Assembly (NCBI RefSeq): GCF_014332515.1
Contig: NZ_VFSD01000026.1
Span: 1-64,000 of the forward strand
From: Pontibacter beigongshangensis
GTDB taxonomy: Bacteria; Bacteroidota; Bacteroidia; Cytophagales; Hymenobacteraceae
Length of the DNA: 64,000 nucleotides
Reading direction: 5' to 3'
Part shown: positions 17,401-25,480 of the stretch, one piece after another
Position numbering within the stretch: position 1 is the first letter of the stretch
How the letters are laid out: every line of letters begins with the position of its first letter
Notes under the pieces: model-generated
Told to the model about the DNA's origin: nothing
Seen by the model: the letters and a program-made list of their open reading frames with translations, nothing else
Database searches by the model: none
Position numbers and translations under genes: made by a program

Positions 17401-18273
17401 TTACTGGTTTTCCTTTCTGACAGACGTGTGCCCCTCCATAGTGTGCTTCAAATCCAGCTCGCCTTCGGGCTCCTGCTTCATCGAGGAATCTGCCTTCTCT
17501 CCTATCGGCCCTTTGCCCAGGGTAATGCCACCATCCACCATATACACCGCTCCTGTTACATAAGAGGCTTCGTCGGAGGCCAGAAAGAGGTACACATTGG
17601 CCACCTCTTCCGGCGTGCCTAAGCGGCCTATTGGTGTGGCGATCTTATTTGTCTTTTCCATCTCCTTATCCATCGGGCCGGTGCTGGCGTGGGTCCAGGC
17701 AGTATCTATGGGGCCGGGCCCTACACAGTTGCAGCGTACCCCAAACTGCGCCTGCTCTACTGCCAGCCCGCGCATAAAGGCATGGTTAAAGGCTTTGGTG
17801 CCACCGTAAGGCGCGTTTTGCGGGATGCCCACCATACCAGCCTCAGAGCCTGCCGTCACGATGCTGCCCTTTGTCTTCTGCAACTCCGGCAGTGCCGCCT
17901 TACACATTATAAACACGGTTTTGTTGTTGTGCCGGATCATGTAGTCAAACGCCTCCTCGGTATAATCGGTGAGCAGGTTTACCTCCGGAAAAACACCTGC
18001 GTTGTTGATCAGGATGTCGAGTTTGCCAAATTCCTTCACGGTAAGCTCCACGCACTTACGGGCGTTGGCCTCCGTCGACAAATCGCTGGTAAAGGCAACG
18101 GCCGTGCCACCAGCCTTTGTGATTTCTTTTGCCACATCCTCCACAGAGTCTTCGGGGAAGCCTGCCACCACTACTTTAGCTCCCTGGCTGGCAAACTTTT
18201 TACATATGGCCTCGCCTATGCCACTGCCACCACCGGTTACAATAGCTACCTTGTCTTCAAGTCTTTTTGTCAT
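17401..18273 (-). CDS. SDR-family oxidoreductase (glucose/ribitol dehydrogenase-like)
   Basis: A 290-residue NAD(P)-dependent short-chain dehydrogenase. The nucleotide-binding motif is TGGGSGIGEA (14-23), the structural motif is NNAG, the catalytic Ser lies in VTAGSEAG and the YxxxK pair in YGGTK. VTGAVYMVDGG near the end is typical of classical SDRs. The roughly 35 residues after it form a hydrophilic extension (KADSSMKQEPEGELDLKH) seen in some glucose 1-dehydrogenase-like SDRs. The physiological substrate cannot be told. It stands alone between a terminator and a short divergent region. Confidence 0.9.
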   Translation of the reverse strand: MTKRLEDKVAIVTGGGSGIGEAICKKFASQGAKVVVAGFPEDSVEDVAKEITKAGGTAVAFTSDLSTEANARKCVELTVKEFGKLDILINNAGVFPEVNLLTDYTEEAFDYMIRHNNKTVFIMCKAALPELQKTKGSIVTAGSEAGMVGIPQNAPYGGTKAFNHAFMRGLAVEQAQFGVRCNCVGPGPIDTAWTHASTGPMDKEMEKTNKIATPIGRLGTPEEVANVYLFLASDEASYVTGAVYMVDGGITLGKGPIGEKADSSMKQEPEGELDLKHTMEGHTSVRKENQ

Positions 18274-18437
18274 TTGTTTTTATAACTTAGTTTGTTCGTG
18301 CATCTCCTCCAAAAGGAGTGTATAAGTTTTACGATGAGGCACTTGCTTTGTTAGTTCACCTCAATTAGAGGCAATATTCCTATCGTTTTTAGCTGGTTAG
18401 CGTACAAATTACAATACCCGTCTGTACATAATTTTAC

Positions 18438-18444
18438 AAGGAGG
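18438..18444 (+). promoter_or_regulatory. unusual strong Shine-Dalgarno (AAGGAGG)
   Basis: AAGGAGG lies 8 bases before the GTG at 18453. Strong Shine-Dalgarno sites are rare in Bacteroidota, and this one fixes a non-ATG start. Confidence 0.65.
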
Positions 18445-18452
18445 ACTACATC

Positions 18453-19079
18453 GTGAGCTATTTACACAACGTGCTGTCAGAAGCTGTTGACGAGCGCCTC
18501 GAAACCAGGCAACTGATCCTGCGCCCTTACGAGGAAGGCGATGAGCGGGATTTTATGCGTGTGCTGATCGAGAACTCGTCTAACCTGACTCCTGCTTTTG
18601 GCAACCGCCTGGCACGGGTGAAGGTGCTGGAAGATGCCCGCACCCAAATGCAGCAATTGCGCACTGACTGGGAAAACCGGAAGGTGTTTGATTTTGGGGT
18701 ATGGCTGAAACAGGACAATACTTACATAGGCGATGTGACCCTGAAAAACCTGGACTATAAAATACCCAAGGCAGAACTTGGGATGTATTTTACAGACTGG
18801 GCAAGCAACCGGGCCTTTGCTCTACAGGCCTTGGAGGCCATTACAGCCTTTGGCTTTAAAAACCTGGCACTGCAAAAAGTCTATTTGCGCTGCACCGACA
18901 CAAACGCTTTTTTAGGGGAACTGGCGGAGGAAGTTGGCTTCAGGCCGGAGGGCACCCTTCGGAACGACTGCCGCGGTGCCGGCACAAACGAACTGCTGGA
19001 CCTGCACTACTTCGGCATGACCCTCTCCGACTATGAGCAGCAAAAGCTTGCTGCAGACAAGGCGGCGGCCACAGCCTGA
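18453..19079 (+). CDS. GNAT-family N-acetyltransferase (RimJ/RimL-like)
   Basis: A 208-residue cytoplasmic acetyltransferase. It opens with ETRQLILRPYEEGDERDF, the usual first strand of RimJ/RimL-type enzymes, continues through VTLKNLDYKIPKAELGMYF, and has a C-terminal region NLALQKVYLRCTDTNAFLGELAEEVGFRPEGTLRN matching the family's acetyl-CoA and substrate region. The acceptor may be a ribosomal protein N-terminus or a small molecule. It starts at GTG 18453, set by a strong AAGGAGG, and has no close operon partner. Confidence 0.88.
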   Translation: MSYLHNVLSEAVDERLETRQLILRPYEEGDERDFMRVLIENSSNLTPAFGNRLARVKVLEDARTQMQQLRTDWENRKVFDFGVWLKQDNTYIGDVTLKNLDYKIPKAELGMYFTDWASNRAFALQALEAITAFGFKNLALQKVYLRCTDTNAFLGELAEEVGFRPEGTLRNDCRGAGTNELLDLHYFGMTLSDYEQQKLAADKAAATA

Positions 19080-19147
19080 ATTACGCGAGTGCATACCCTG
19101 TAAAAGCTTGACTATGGGTAGACAAACAATACCGTACCGCTATACTT

Positions 19148-19381
19148 CTGCCGCGAGCTTTCAGCGCGTGGTTCATCATAATGCGAGTTTTCAACTCGCG
19201 AATGAAGGCATAGAGGCAGAATGTTTCCCTTCTGATCCATGGAAGTAAGTACCTTCTCTGAGTTAAAGGAAACCTCACCCTGCCGACAATCTAATTTTGA
19301 ATTCCTCCTTAGGTGAAGAAGTGGTTCACGCGAGTTGAAAACTCGCGGCATTTAGTACCACGAGCTGAAAGCTCGCGGCAG
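19148..19381. repeat. 53-bp inverted repeat pair with internal palindromes (REP/BIME-like)
   Basis: The left arm 19148-19200 and right arm 19329-19381 are near-identical inverted copies. Each arm contains two palindromes: GCGAGTTTTCAACTCGC (19183-19199) and its partner in CGCGAGTTGAAAACTCGCG (19329-19347), plus the CGAGCT...AGCTCG type (CGAGCTGAAAGCTCG at 19361-19375). About 128 bases lie between the arms. The layout matches REP pairs mobilised by Y1 (RAYT) transposases; no transposase gene is in the window. Confidence 0.75.
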
Positions 19382-19444
19382 GAATATTATTTTTTTGTCG
19401 ATACTAATAAACACATGTAAACTTCTTCATGTGTTATCAAGCCA

Positions 19445-19475
19445 AATTATTCCAATGAAAAGGGCCCTCAAGAGG
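19445..19475 (+). repeat. F1 intergenic repeat, copy 4
   Basis: AATTATTCCAATGAAAAGG, GCCCTCAAGAGG: the GC-rich dyad is CCTC-AA-GAGG, keeping both arms although the centre differs. No TGCTGC tail. Confidence 0.85.
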
Positions 19476-19728
19476 TTAAACTAGCAGGGAAAAGCAGGTC
19501 GCTGGTGGGCGCCTTCTGCTCGTATCAAATGTTTCTTAAGACTACAGCTAAAAAGAATTGATCTATAAAAAGCTGCTTTGGTCTCTCCTGGAAAGGCTTG
19601 ATAGGAAAGTACGAACTGCAAGCGCGCACCAGCGCAAAATTAAGGAAATAGAAGCCTATTTTTTCCTACAACATGAGCTCCCGGGCGTCTGCTGCTGCTA
19701 CATAGCACCGGCATCCGTGATGCACGCA

Positions 19729-20877
19729 TTATTTTTTCTTAGCTACAAAAAAGTCTGTGTCGAAGGTCAGGAAGAAGCTGTTTGAAAACTCCAGGGCCGG
19801 GTTATCCAGGTCCAGCACAGGCTCCAGCCGGAAAGTCAGGTGCAGGTTCTCCAGAATCTCGATGTCTTTCATGAGCCGCAGGATGAGTAGCCGGCGCTCC
19901 TGCTGCAGGTAGCCGGGGTTTTTGTAGGTGGTGGAGGCCGACTGGTAGAGCTTGCCGCCGAGCTCACTTATATAGCCGCTCCCCTGCCAGTAGCTCAGCA
20001 TCACATCCTGGTATTTGGTGTCGGCACCTACGTTCAGGTACAGGCCGGTGCCGCTCTCGTAAGGCAGTAGCACTTCATTCGAGAAATCTTTAAAGCCAAC
20101 CACATAGTTTTTGGTGTACAGCCGCTTCAGCAGCTCAAACGGGTATTTCTTTTCCAGTTCCAGCCCCACTGCCGCATTAACCACCGTGAGCAGTGGCTGG
20201 TCGTTGTTATCGATCTGCCCACCCTTGTGCTGCGCCGTAAACTGCAGGGGCAGGCGCATGCTGAAGGTATTGTCCGGCCCCCACCTGCCTTCCTTCTGCA
20301 GCAGAGATATGGCCGAGCTGATTCCTCCCTCCACCTCCTCGCGGTCGGGGTCGGCCACATAAATCATCTTGTTCCAGTTCAGCCAGGCGTCCATCTTAAA
20401 ACGGCTCGTGTGGTAGAGGTACTGCAGGCCATTTTCGAGGCGGTCCAGTATAACGCGCTCAAAGTCGTAGAGCGGCTCTACGTAGCCATGGCTCAGGTTG
20501 CCTTCCAGTGTGCCGAACAGGAAGGCCCAGTTCTCCTTCTGAATTTTGACCGTAAAGGTAGGTTGGATCTGCTGGTAGCCCGAGGCGCCGAAATCTTTCC
20601 AGGCGAGCACACCGGCATCTATGCGCACAAAGGAGGCTGGCTGATAGGAGATGCGGGGGTTAAGCTGGTAGCCAAACAAGGTATAGCCGTCAGCGATTTT
20701 GTTAAAGTACTCATTGTTTTTAGAGAAGCCCGAAGCAAACACATGAAATCTAACCTCATTAGCATTACCCGGATTAACCGGCATCTGCTGCAGCAACGTA
20801 TTGTTGTTCAGCTGGGCATAAACTAACTGACTACTAAACAAGGCTATTAAGAAGAAAACAAGCCTAAAAAAGCACAT
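19729..20877 (-). CDS. exported beta-rich protein, probably outer-membrane barrel, unknown
   Basis: A 382-residue product with a signal peptide (MCFFRLVFFLIALFSSQLVYAQ). The mature part is rich in alternating aromatic and polar strands (for example RISYQPASFVRIDAGVLAWK, FKMDAWLNWNKMIY and LHLTFRLEPVLDLDNP), as expected for an outer-membrane beta-barrel. I do not recognise a named family. It is encoded on its own, divergent from recA, and its end faces the repeat-rich region at 19.1-19.7 kb. Confidence 0.75.
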   Translation of the reverse strand: MCFFRLVFFLIALFSSQLVYAQLNNNTLLQQMPVNPGNANEVRFHVFASGFSKNNEYFNKIADGYTLFGYQLNPRISYQPASFVRIDAGVLAWKDFGASGYQQIQPTFTVKIQKENWAFLFGTLEGNLSHGYVEPLYDFERVILDRLENGLQYLYHTSRFKMDAWLNWNKMIYVADPDREEVEGGISSAISLLQKEGRWGPDNTFSMRLPLQFTAQHKGGQIDNNDQPLLTVVNAAVGLELEKKYPFELLKRLYTKNYVVGFKDFSNEVLLPYESGTGLYLNVGADTKYQDVMLSYWQGSGYISELGGKLYQSASTTYKNPGYLQQERRLLILRLMKDIEILENLHLTFRLEPVLDLDNPALEFSNSFFLTFDTDFFVAKKK

Positions 20878-20975
20878 AAATATTTATTAAAAAGGGGACA
20901 AAACAGGACCTGCCTTTGTTAAGAACTAGCAGCAAAGAACAGCTAATTTTTTTAGCAAATTACTTCTTTGCTTTT

Positions 20976-21006
20976 TTGTAAATTGATAGCAAAAATCGTA
21001 ATTTCA
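20976..21006 (+). promoter_or_regulatory. probable recA promoter
   Basis: TTG (20976-20978), 20 bases, then TAATTTCA (20999-21006), two bases away from TAnnTTTG. It lies 31 bases before the recA ATG. I see no recognisable LexA-type palindrome. Confidence 0.5.
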
Positions 21007-21037
21007 CATCAATATAAAGTTAATTAATCAAAGACAC

Positions 21038-22078
21038 ATGAGCGTAAGCAACGAAAAACTTAAAGCCCTGCAGCTAACCATCGATAAGCTCGACAAAACC
21101 TACGGCAAAGGTACCGTTATGAAGTTGAGCGACAACAAAGTGGATGACATTCCTGCCATCTCTACAGGTTCGCTTGGGCTGGATATAGCTTTGGGCATTG
21201 GCGGTTTGCCGCGTGGCCGTGTTATTGAAATATACGGGCCGGAATCATCCGGTAAAACAACGCTTACCATGCATGCCATTGCCGAAGCACAAAAAGCAGG
21301 AGGCCTGGCCGCTTTTATAGATGCTGAGCACGCCTTCGACAGGGTTTACGCCGAAAAACTGGGCATAGATACAGAAAACCTGCTCATCTCTCAGCCAGAC
21401 AACGGCGAGCAGGCCCTTGAAATAGCAGACCACCTGATCCGCTCCGGCGCCATCGATATTATCGTGATCGACTCTGTGGCAGCACTGGTACCCAAAGGAG
21501 AACTGGAAGGCGACATGGGCGACAGCAAAATGGGCCTGCAGGCACGACTTATGTCGCAGGCGCTCCGGAAGCTGACCGGTACGATCAACAAGACCGGCTG
21601 CTGCTGTATCTTCATCAACCAGCTTCGCGAGAAGATCGGTGTGATGTTCGGAAACCCCGAAACAACAACCGGCGGTAACGCCCTTAAGTTCTACGCCTCC
21701 GTACGTCTGGACATTCGCCGCATTGGCCAGATCAAAGAGGGTGCCGACAATATTACCGGCAACCGCACCAAGGTAAAGGTAGTAAAGAACAAAGTAGCGC
21801 CACCGTTCAAAGTAGTTGAGTTCGACATCATGTACGGCGAAGGCATCTCTAAAGTAGGCGAGATCCTGGACCTGGGCGTGGAGCTGGAGATCGTACAGAA
21901 ATCAGGTTCCTGGTTCTCTTACAACGGCAGCAAACTGGGCCAGGGAAGAGACGGCGTGAAACAGATCCTGCTCGACAACCCGGAACTGATGGACGAAATC
22001 GAGGCCAAGATCAGAGCTATTGTAAAAGGTGAGCCAGCTAAGGTAGCAGCTGCCCTCGAAGATACCTCTGCCGAGTAA
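21038..22078 (+). CDS. recA: recombinase RecA
   Basis: Strand-exchange ATPase of homologous recombination and the SOS trigger. The 346 residues are the normal length. The Walker A motif is GPESSGKTT, LAAFIDAEHAFD and IIVIDSVAALVPK (Walker B) follow, then loop L1/L2 segments including INQLREKIGVMFGNPETTTGGNALKF in the canonical order. The C-terminus is short and ends in an acidic stretch (LEDTSAE). The gene is monocistronic, bounded by a promoter and an intrinsic terminator. Confidence 0.99.
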   Translation: MSVSNEKLKALQLTIDKLDKTYGKGTVMKLSDNKVDDIPAISTGSLGLDIALGIGGLPRGRVIEIYGPESSGKTTLTMHAIAEAQKAGGLAAFIDAEHAFDRVYAEKLGIDTENLLISQPDNGEQALEIADHLIRSGAIDIIVIDSVAALVPKGELEGDMGDSKMGLQARLMSQALRKLTGTINKTGCCCIFINQLREKIGVMFGNPETTTGGNALKFYASVRLDIRRIGQIKEGADNITGNRTKVKVVKNKVAPPFKVVEFDIMYGEGISKVGEILDLGVELEIVQKSGSWFSYNGSKLGQGRDGVKQILLDNPELMDEIEAKIRAIVKGEPAKVAAALEDTSAE

Positions 22079-22104
22079 GAACGCTCCTCAAATAAGCGTA
22101 ATTC

Positions 22105-22138
22105 TAAAAAGGTGCTACCCAGGTAGCACCTTTTTGCT
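22105..22138 (+). terminator. intrinsic terminator of recA
   Basis: AAAAAGGTGCTACC pairs with GGTAGCACCTTTTT (tight loop near 22121), giving a GC-rich stem with a T run. Confidence 0.88.
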
Positions 22139-22247
22139 TTAAGAGTTGTTGAATAGCAGAACAAAAGTGCTTACTTTAGTTGCAAAGGAAAAAGCATTTG
22201 GTATAATAGTTGATTCTGTGAGATATAACACCCTTATAAAACCAAGT

Positions 22248-23057
22248 ATGAAGAGAGTATTCCCGGCCATTGCTTTGCTATTCCTAGTGATGTCAGGTTT
22301 CGTGGCAAGCGACACCCTGCGCCATGTCCCGAACGAAAGCTTTTCTACAGGAGAAGTCCTCAAATACAAGGTGCACTACGGCCCCATTACAGCCGCAGAA
22401 GCTGTAATCGACACGTCTCCGACCATCCAGTATGTAAACGGCAGGCCCTGCTACAAAGCAACCGTCTATGGCAAAACAACCAGCTCCTTCGATTTTTTTA
22501 TCAAGATAAGAGACACATGGCAATCGTACATAGACACGGCCGCCATACTGCCGCAACGCTCCTTCCGCAACATAGAGGAAGGAAACTACCGCAAGCGGGA
22601 AACAGTGGACTTTAACCACTACACCAAAACCGCAGCGGTGGAAATGAAGAAACGAAACAAGGACAAGCACACCGCCGCGCATAAAATACCGGCCAACGTG
22701 CAGGACATTGTGAGTGGCTTCTACTTTTTGCGCACCCAAAACTACGACAGGCTAAAAGTGGGCGAAAAGATAACGGTGAAAGGCTTTTTTGATGAGGAAG
22801 TCTTTGACATGGTCGTGACCTACGGTGGCCGCGAAACCGTTAGCACCAAGGTAGGTAACATCAGAGCCATTAAGCTTGTGCCGAAAATGCCGAGCAACAA
22901 GCTGTTTAAGGGCGAAGACGCCATTTCGGTGTACCTCTCCGACGACAACAACAAGATCCCGGTGCTCATACAAGCCAATATGTTTGTAGGGTCTGTTAAA
23001 GTAGATCTCTACGAATACAAAAACCTGAAGCACAAAATGTACCTCGCCAAAAACTAG
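22248..23057 (+). CDS. DUF3108 domain-containing exported protein
   Basis: A 269-residue protein with a signal peptide (MKRVFPAIALLFLVMSGFVAS). The mature region opens GEVLKYKVHYGPITAAEAVI, the DUF3108 signature, and continues with DSFFIKIRDTW-like and AANVQDIVSGFYFLR-like segments. DUF3108 proteins are periplasmic or surface beta-rich proteins of unknown role, often near envelope genes. The ATG at 22248 is chosen because it begins the signal peptide; an in-frame start at 22146 would bury it. A terminator follows the stop. Confidence 0.85.
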   Translation: MKRVFPAIALLFLVMSGFVASDTLRHVPNESFSTGEVLKYKVHYGPITAAEAVIDTSPTIQYVNGRPCYKATVYGKTTSSFDFFIKIRDTWQSYIDTAAILPQRSFRNIEEGNYRKRETVDFNHYTKTAAVEMKKRNKDKHTAAHKIPANVQDIVSGFYFLRTQNYDRLKVGEKITVKGFFDEEVFDMVVTYGGRETVSTKVGNIRAIKLVPKMPSNKLFKGEDAISVYLSDDNNKIPVLIQANMFVGSVKVDLYEYKNLKHKMYLAKN

Positions 23058-23067
23058 CCTGCCTGAG

Positions 23068-23095
23068 AAGCCAGCCGGACAGGGCTGGCTTTTTC
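23068..23095 (+). terminator. intrinsic terminator
   Basis: AGCCAGCC (23069-23076) pairs with GGCTGGCT (23083-23090) and is followed by a T run. Ends the DUF3108 gene. Confidence 0.85.
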
Positions 23096-23128
23096 TGATT
23101 CAGGGCCTCTGCCAAAAGCACGCGTATG

Positions 23129-23154
23129 TTAACAAAATATTAAGATTTAGTAAC
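23129..23154 (+). promoter_or_regulatory. putative Pho box ahead of phoB
   Basis: TTAAC at 23129, TTAAG at 23140 and GTAAC at 23150: three motifs at 11- and 10-base spacing. They end about 27 bases before the TATCTTTG promoter element, the position expected for an activator site. Bacillus PhoP boxes are TTAACA-type repeats at about 11-base spacing. Confidence 0.5.
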
Positions 23155-23180
23155 ATACTGTATTCTGTCTGGCTTAAACG

Positions 23181-23188
23181 TATCTTTG
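23181..23188 (+). promoter_or_regulatory. -7 promoter element of phoB
   Basis: TATCTTTG matches TAnnTTTG exactly, 49 bases before the ATG at 23237. A clear TTG is not seen 19-20 bases upstream, which fits an activator-dependent promoter. Confidence 0.6.
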
Positions 23189-23236
23189 TTATAATAGCAG
23201 TACACCTCATTCTAAAAATCTGCCAAAATTACAACG

Positions 23237-23974
23237 ATGGAAACAGCCAGAATGAATATACATCAACCCCAAACACGACCTGGTGTGCAAACAACCCTGA
23301 ATTATAAGATATTGGTAGTAGACGATGACCCGGATATCGTGGAGCTACTGGAGTATAACCTGCTGAAAGAGGGCTACGAAGTACAGCAGGCAGAAAATGG
23401 CCAGAAAGCCATAGAAAAGGCCCTGAGCTTTAGGCCCGACGTTGTTTTGATGGATGTGATGATGCCCGTGATGGATGGCATTGCAGCTTGCCGGCAACTC
23501 CGCGAAATGCCCGACTTCCGCCATACGCATATCATTTTCCTGACAGCCCGTGCCGAAGAGTTCTCTGAAGTAGCCGCTTTCGATGCCGGGGCCGACGACT
23601 TTATCACCAAGCCCATAAAACCCCGCGCGCTGCTCAGCCGCCTGGCAGCCTTTGCCCGCCGCGATGCCCAGCAGGAAGAGCAGGACAAAGTAATCGAAAT
23701 TGGCGACCTGCGCATAGACCGCACCAGCTTTGCCGTGTACAAAGGCGAAGAGAAAATAACACTTCCTAAAAAAGAGTTTGAACTGCTGGCATTCCTGGCC
23801 GCCACACCCAACAAAGTGTTTACCCGCGAAGAACTCCTCAACAACATCTGGGGCAGCGACGTGTACGTGATTGCCCGCACCGTAGACGTTCACATCAGGA
23901 AGGTGCGCGAAAAGATAGGCGAAGAAAATATAAGAACTATTAAAGGCGTAGGCTATAAGTTTAACACCGACTGA
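23237..23974 (+). CDS. PhoB-like response regulator (OmpR family)
   Basis: A 245-residue two-component response regulator. The receiver domain (about 23-140) has the acidic pair VVDDDPD, the phosphorylated Asp73 in LMDVMMP, TAR and the Lys in ITKPIKP. The winged-helix DNA-binding domain (about 150-243) contains LPKKEFELLAFLAATPNKVFTREELL and RTVDVHIRKVREKI and ends IKGVGYKF. The kinase gene follows. The pair resembles PhoB-PhoR of the phosphate response, and the Pho-box-like array ahead of the gene suggests autoregulation. The first 20 residues are a non-conserved extension, so the true start may be the internal ATG near 23252. Confidence 0.9.
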   Translation: METARMNIHQPQTRPGVQTTLNYKILVVDDDPDIVELLEYNLLKEGYEVQQAENGQKAIEKALSFRPDVVLMDVMMPVMDGIAACRQLREMPDFRHTHIIFLTARAEEFSEVAAFDAGADDFITKPIKPRALLSRLAAFARRDAQQEEQDKVIEIGDLRIDRTSFAVYKGEEKITLPKKEFELLAFLAATPNKVFTREELLNNIWGSDVYVIARTVDVHIRKVREKIGEENIRTIKGVGYKFNTD

Positions 23975-23980
23975 GGTAGA

Positions 23981-24030
23981 GCAGCAGCAGCAGAAAACAA
24001 CTCCGAAGGGCCCATTTTATTCAAATAATT
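23981..24030 (-). repeat. F1 intergenic repeat, copy 5
   Basis: The reversed element begins with GCAGCAGCAGCAG only 6 bases after the response-regulator stop and ends ATTTTATTCAAATAATT. The middle reads CTCCGAAGGGCCC. It separates the regulator and kinase genes. Confidence 0.88.
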
Positions 24031-24179
24031 GCTCTCTGCCCGACTTTCGGCTTTTTCTGCTGCCATAATTTAAGTACATTATACTTTATTGCTCCTTTAC
24101 AGTTGGCCGCACTGGCAGGATGCTGGTTTTGCAGCACCTGGCACCACCTGGCCAAATAGCTGTTGTGGCACGGTTAAAC

Positions 24180-25217
24180 ATGAATCTGAACTCGCGTACG
24201 CTTGCTGTTTTAATTTCCCTGGCGGTAGCGCTCCTGCTTACCGCCTTTCTTGCTTTTGTCGATTACCTCTCAGAGGCAGGCGTGATAGTAGCCATGGCTT
24301 TTATCTGCATTACCTGCTTTTTCCTTTTCTACCTCTCCTACGAGGCACTGGTGTTCCGCGAGATCAAGAATGTGTACACCAGCCTCGAAAAACTCCGGAA
24401 ACAGGACTTCAAGAAAGTGGAGACCCGCTCCACCTTCACCGCCGATCCGCTTAAAAAAATAAAAGACGAGATTTACCTGCTGGCCCAGGGCAAGCAGCAG
24501 GAGATTGATGAGCTCAAACAGTTGCAAACCATGCGGCGGGAGTTTCTGGCCGATGTATCACATGAGCTTAAAACGCCCATCTTTGCGGCTCAGGGCTTTA
24601 TACACACTTTGATGGATGGGGCCGTAGACGACCCGGAAGTGCGCGACAAGTTTCTGCAAAAGGCTGCCAGAAGCCTCGATGGGCTCGAAACACTCGTGCA
24701 GGACCTGATCAGCATCTCGCAATTTGAGAAAGGCGTGGTAAAAATGCAGAAAAAAAATTTCGATGTGGTGGAACTGGTGCAGGAGGTGTATGAGCAACTG
24801 GAGCAAAAGGCGGCCTCGCGAAACATAAAACTGCACCTGGAGGCCGGCCCTGCCGAAAAGATTATGCTCTACGCCGACCGGAACCGCATTTGCCAGGTGT
24901 TTGTAAACCTTGTAGACAATGCCATCAAGTACGGAAGGCCGGACGGAAACATCTGGATCTATTTCACAGAAGGCCGGAAAAGGTATACCATCACGGTGAA
25001 AGACGATGGCAGGGGCATAGCAGAAGAACATATCAACCGCATATTCGAGCGCTTTTACCGCATAGACAAAAGCCGTTCACGCGATACCACCAGCACCGGC
25101 CTCGGGCTGGCGATCTGCAAGCACATTGTAGAAGCGCACCGCTCGCTGATTTCCGTAAAGAGCGAAATCGACAAAGGCACCATCTTACGCTTTAAGCTAT
25201 TAAAAGCCAGAGAATAA
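24180..25217 (+). CDS. PhoR-like sensor histidine kinase
   Basis: A 345-residue kinase. Two membrane helices occupy residues about 8-55, with almost no periplasmic loop between them, so any sensing is in the membrane or through partner proteins such as the Pst system. The H box is ADVSHELKTP with His128, the N box VFVNLVDNAIKYG, G1 DDGRGI and G2 STGLGLAICKHIVEAH. The start at ATG 24180 places the first helix near the N-terminus; an in-frame ATG at 24120 is possible. It follows the response regulator gene, with an F1 repeat between them. Confidence 0.9.
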   Translation: MNLNSRTLAVLISLAVALLLTAFLAFVDYLSEAGVIVAMAFICITCFFLFYLSYEALVFREIKNVYTSLEKLRKQDFKKVETRSTFTADPLKKIKDEIYLLAQGKQQEIDELKQLQTMRREFLADVSHELKTPIFAAQGFIHTLMDGAVDDPEVRDKFLQKAARSLDGLETLVQDLISISQFEKGVVKMQKKNFDVVELVQEVYEQLEQKAASRNIKLHLEAGPAEKIMLYADRNRICQVFVNLVDNAIKYGRPDGNIWIYFTEGRKRYTITVKDDGRGIAEEHINRIFERFYRIDKSRSRDTTSTGLGLAICKHIVEAHRSLISVKSEIDKGTILRFKLLKARE

Positions 25218-25230
25218 CAACTCCCTTAGG

Positions 25231-25275
25231 CAGCAGCAGAAAAGCATCAGGAGGGCTGTTTTCATTAGAATAATT
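25231..25275 (-). repeat. F1 intergenic repeat, copy 6
   Basis: CAGCAGCAGAAAAGCATCAG, GAGGGCTG, then TTTTCATTAGAATAATT. Lies 14 bases after the histidine-kinase stop. Confidence 0.9.
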
Positions 25276-25421
25276 ATTTCAGGAGGCCTTACAACAGTCT
25301 GTCTAACCTGCCTCTAAGCTATGCCTTGCCCTGCCACCGTTTTAATAAACTCCCCAAGGCTTAGTGCCTTCTGCTCTGTTCCCCTTGCTCCCGCAAAGCA
25401 CCTTATCGTTCAAAATTTCCG

Positions 25422-25429
25422 TATCTTTG
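25422..25429 (+). promoter_or_regulatory. -7 promoter element
   Basis: TATCTTTG matches the Bacteroidota consensus. It sets the pseudouridine-synthase start at ATG 25481, because the only earlier in-frame start (25364) lies upstream of it. Confidence 0.6.
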
Positions 25430-25480
25430 CCGCATTGTGCGGCCAAACAGAGGGCGGCATCATATTCTTATTCTGACAAA

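Larger units (their letters stand above)
19080..19728. other. 649-base gene-free region holding palindromic repeats and an F1 copy
   Basis: It holds the 53-bp inverted pair at 19148-19200 and 19329-19381 and an F1 copy at 19445. The remainder shows no credible gene. It separates the convergent acetyltransferase and outer-membrane protein genes. Confidence 0.6.

Noticed and set aside
18296..18452. transcription terminator or riboswitch upstream of the SDR gene
   Set aside because: A short CTCCTCC-AAAA-GGAG hairpin is present but too small to assign a role.
20976..21038. LexA or SOS box ahead of recA
   Set aside because: I find no symmetric CTG-N10-CAG or Bacillus-type GAAC-N4-GTTC site near the promoter.
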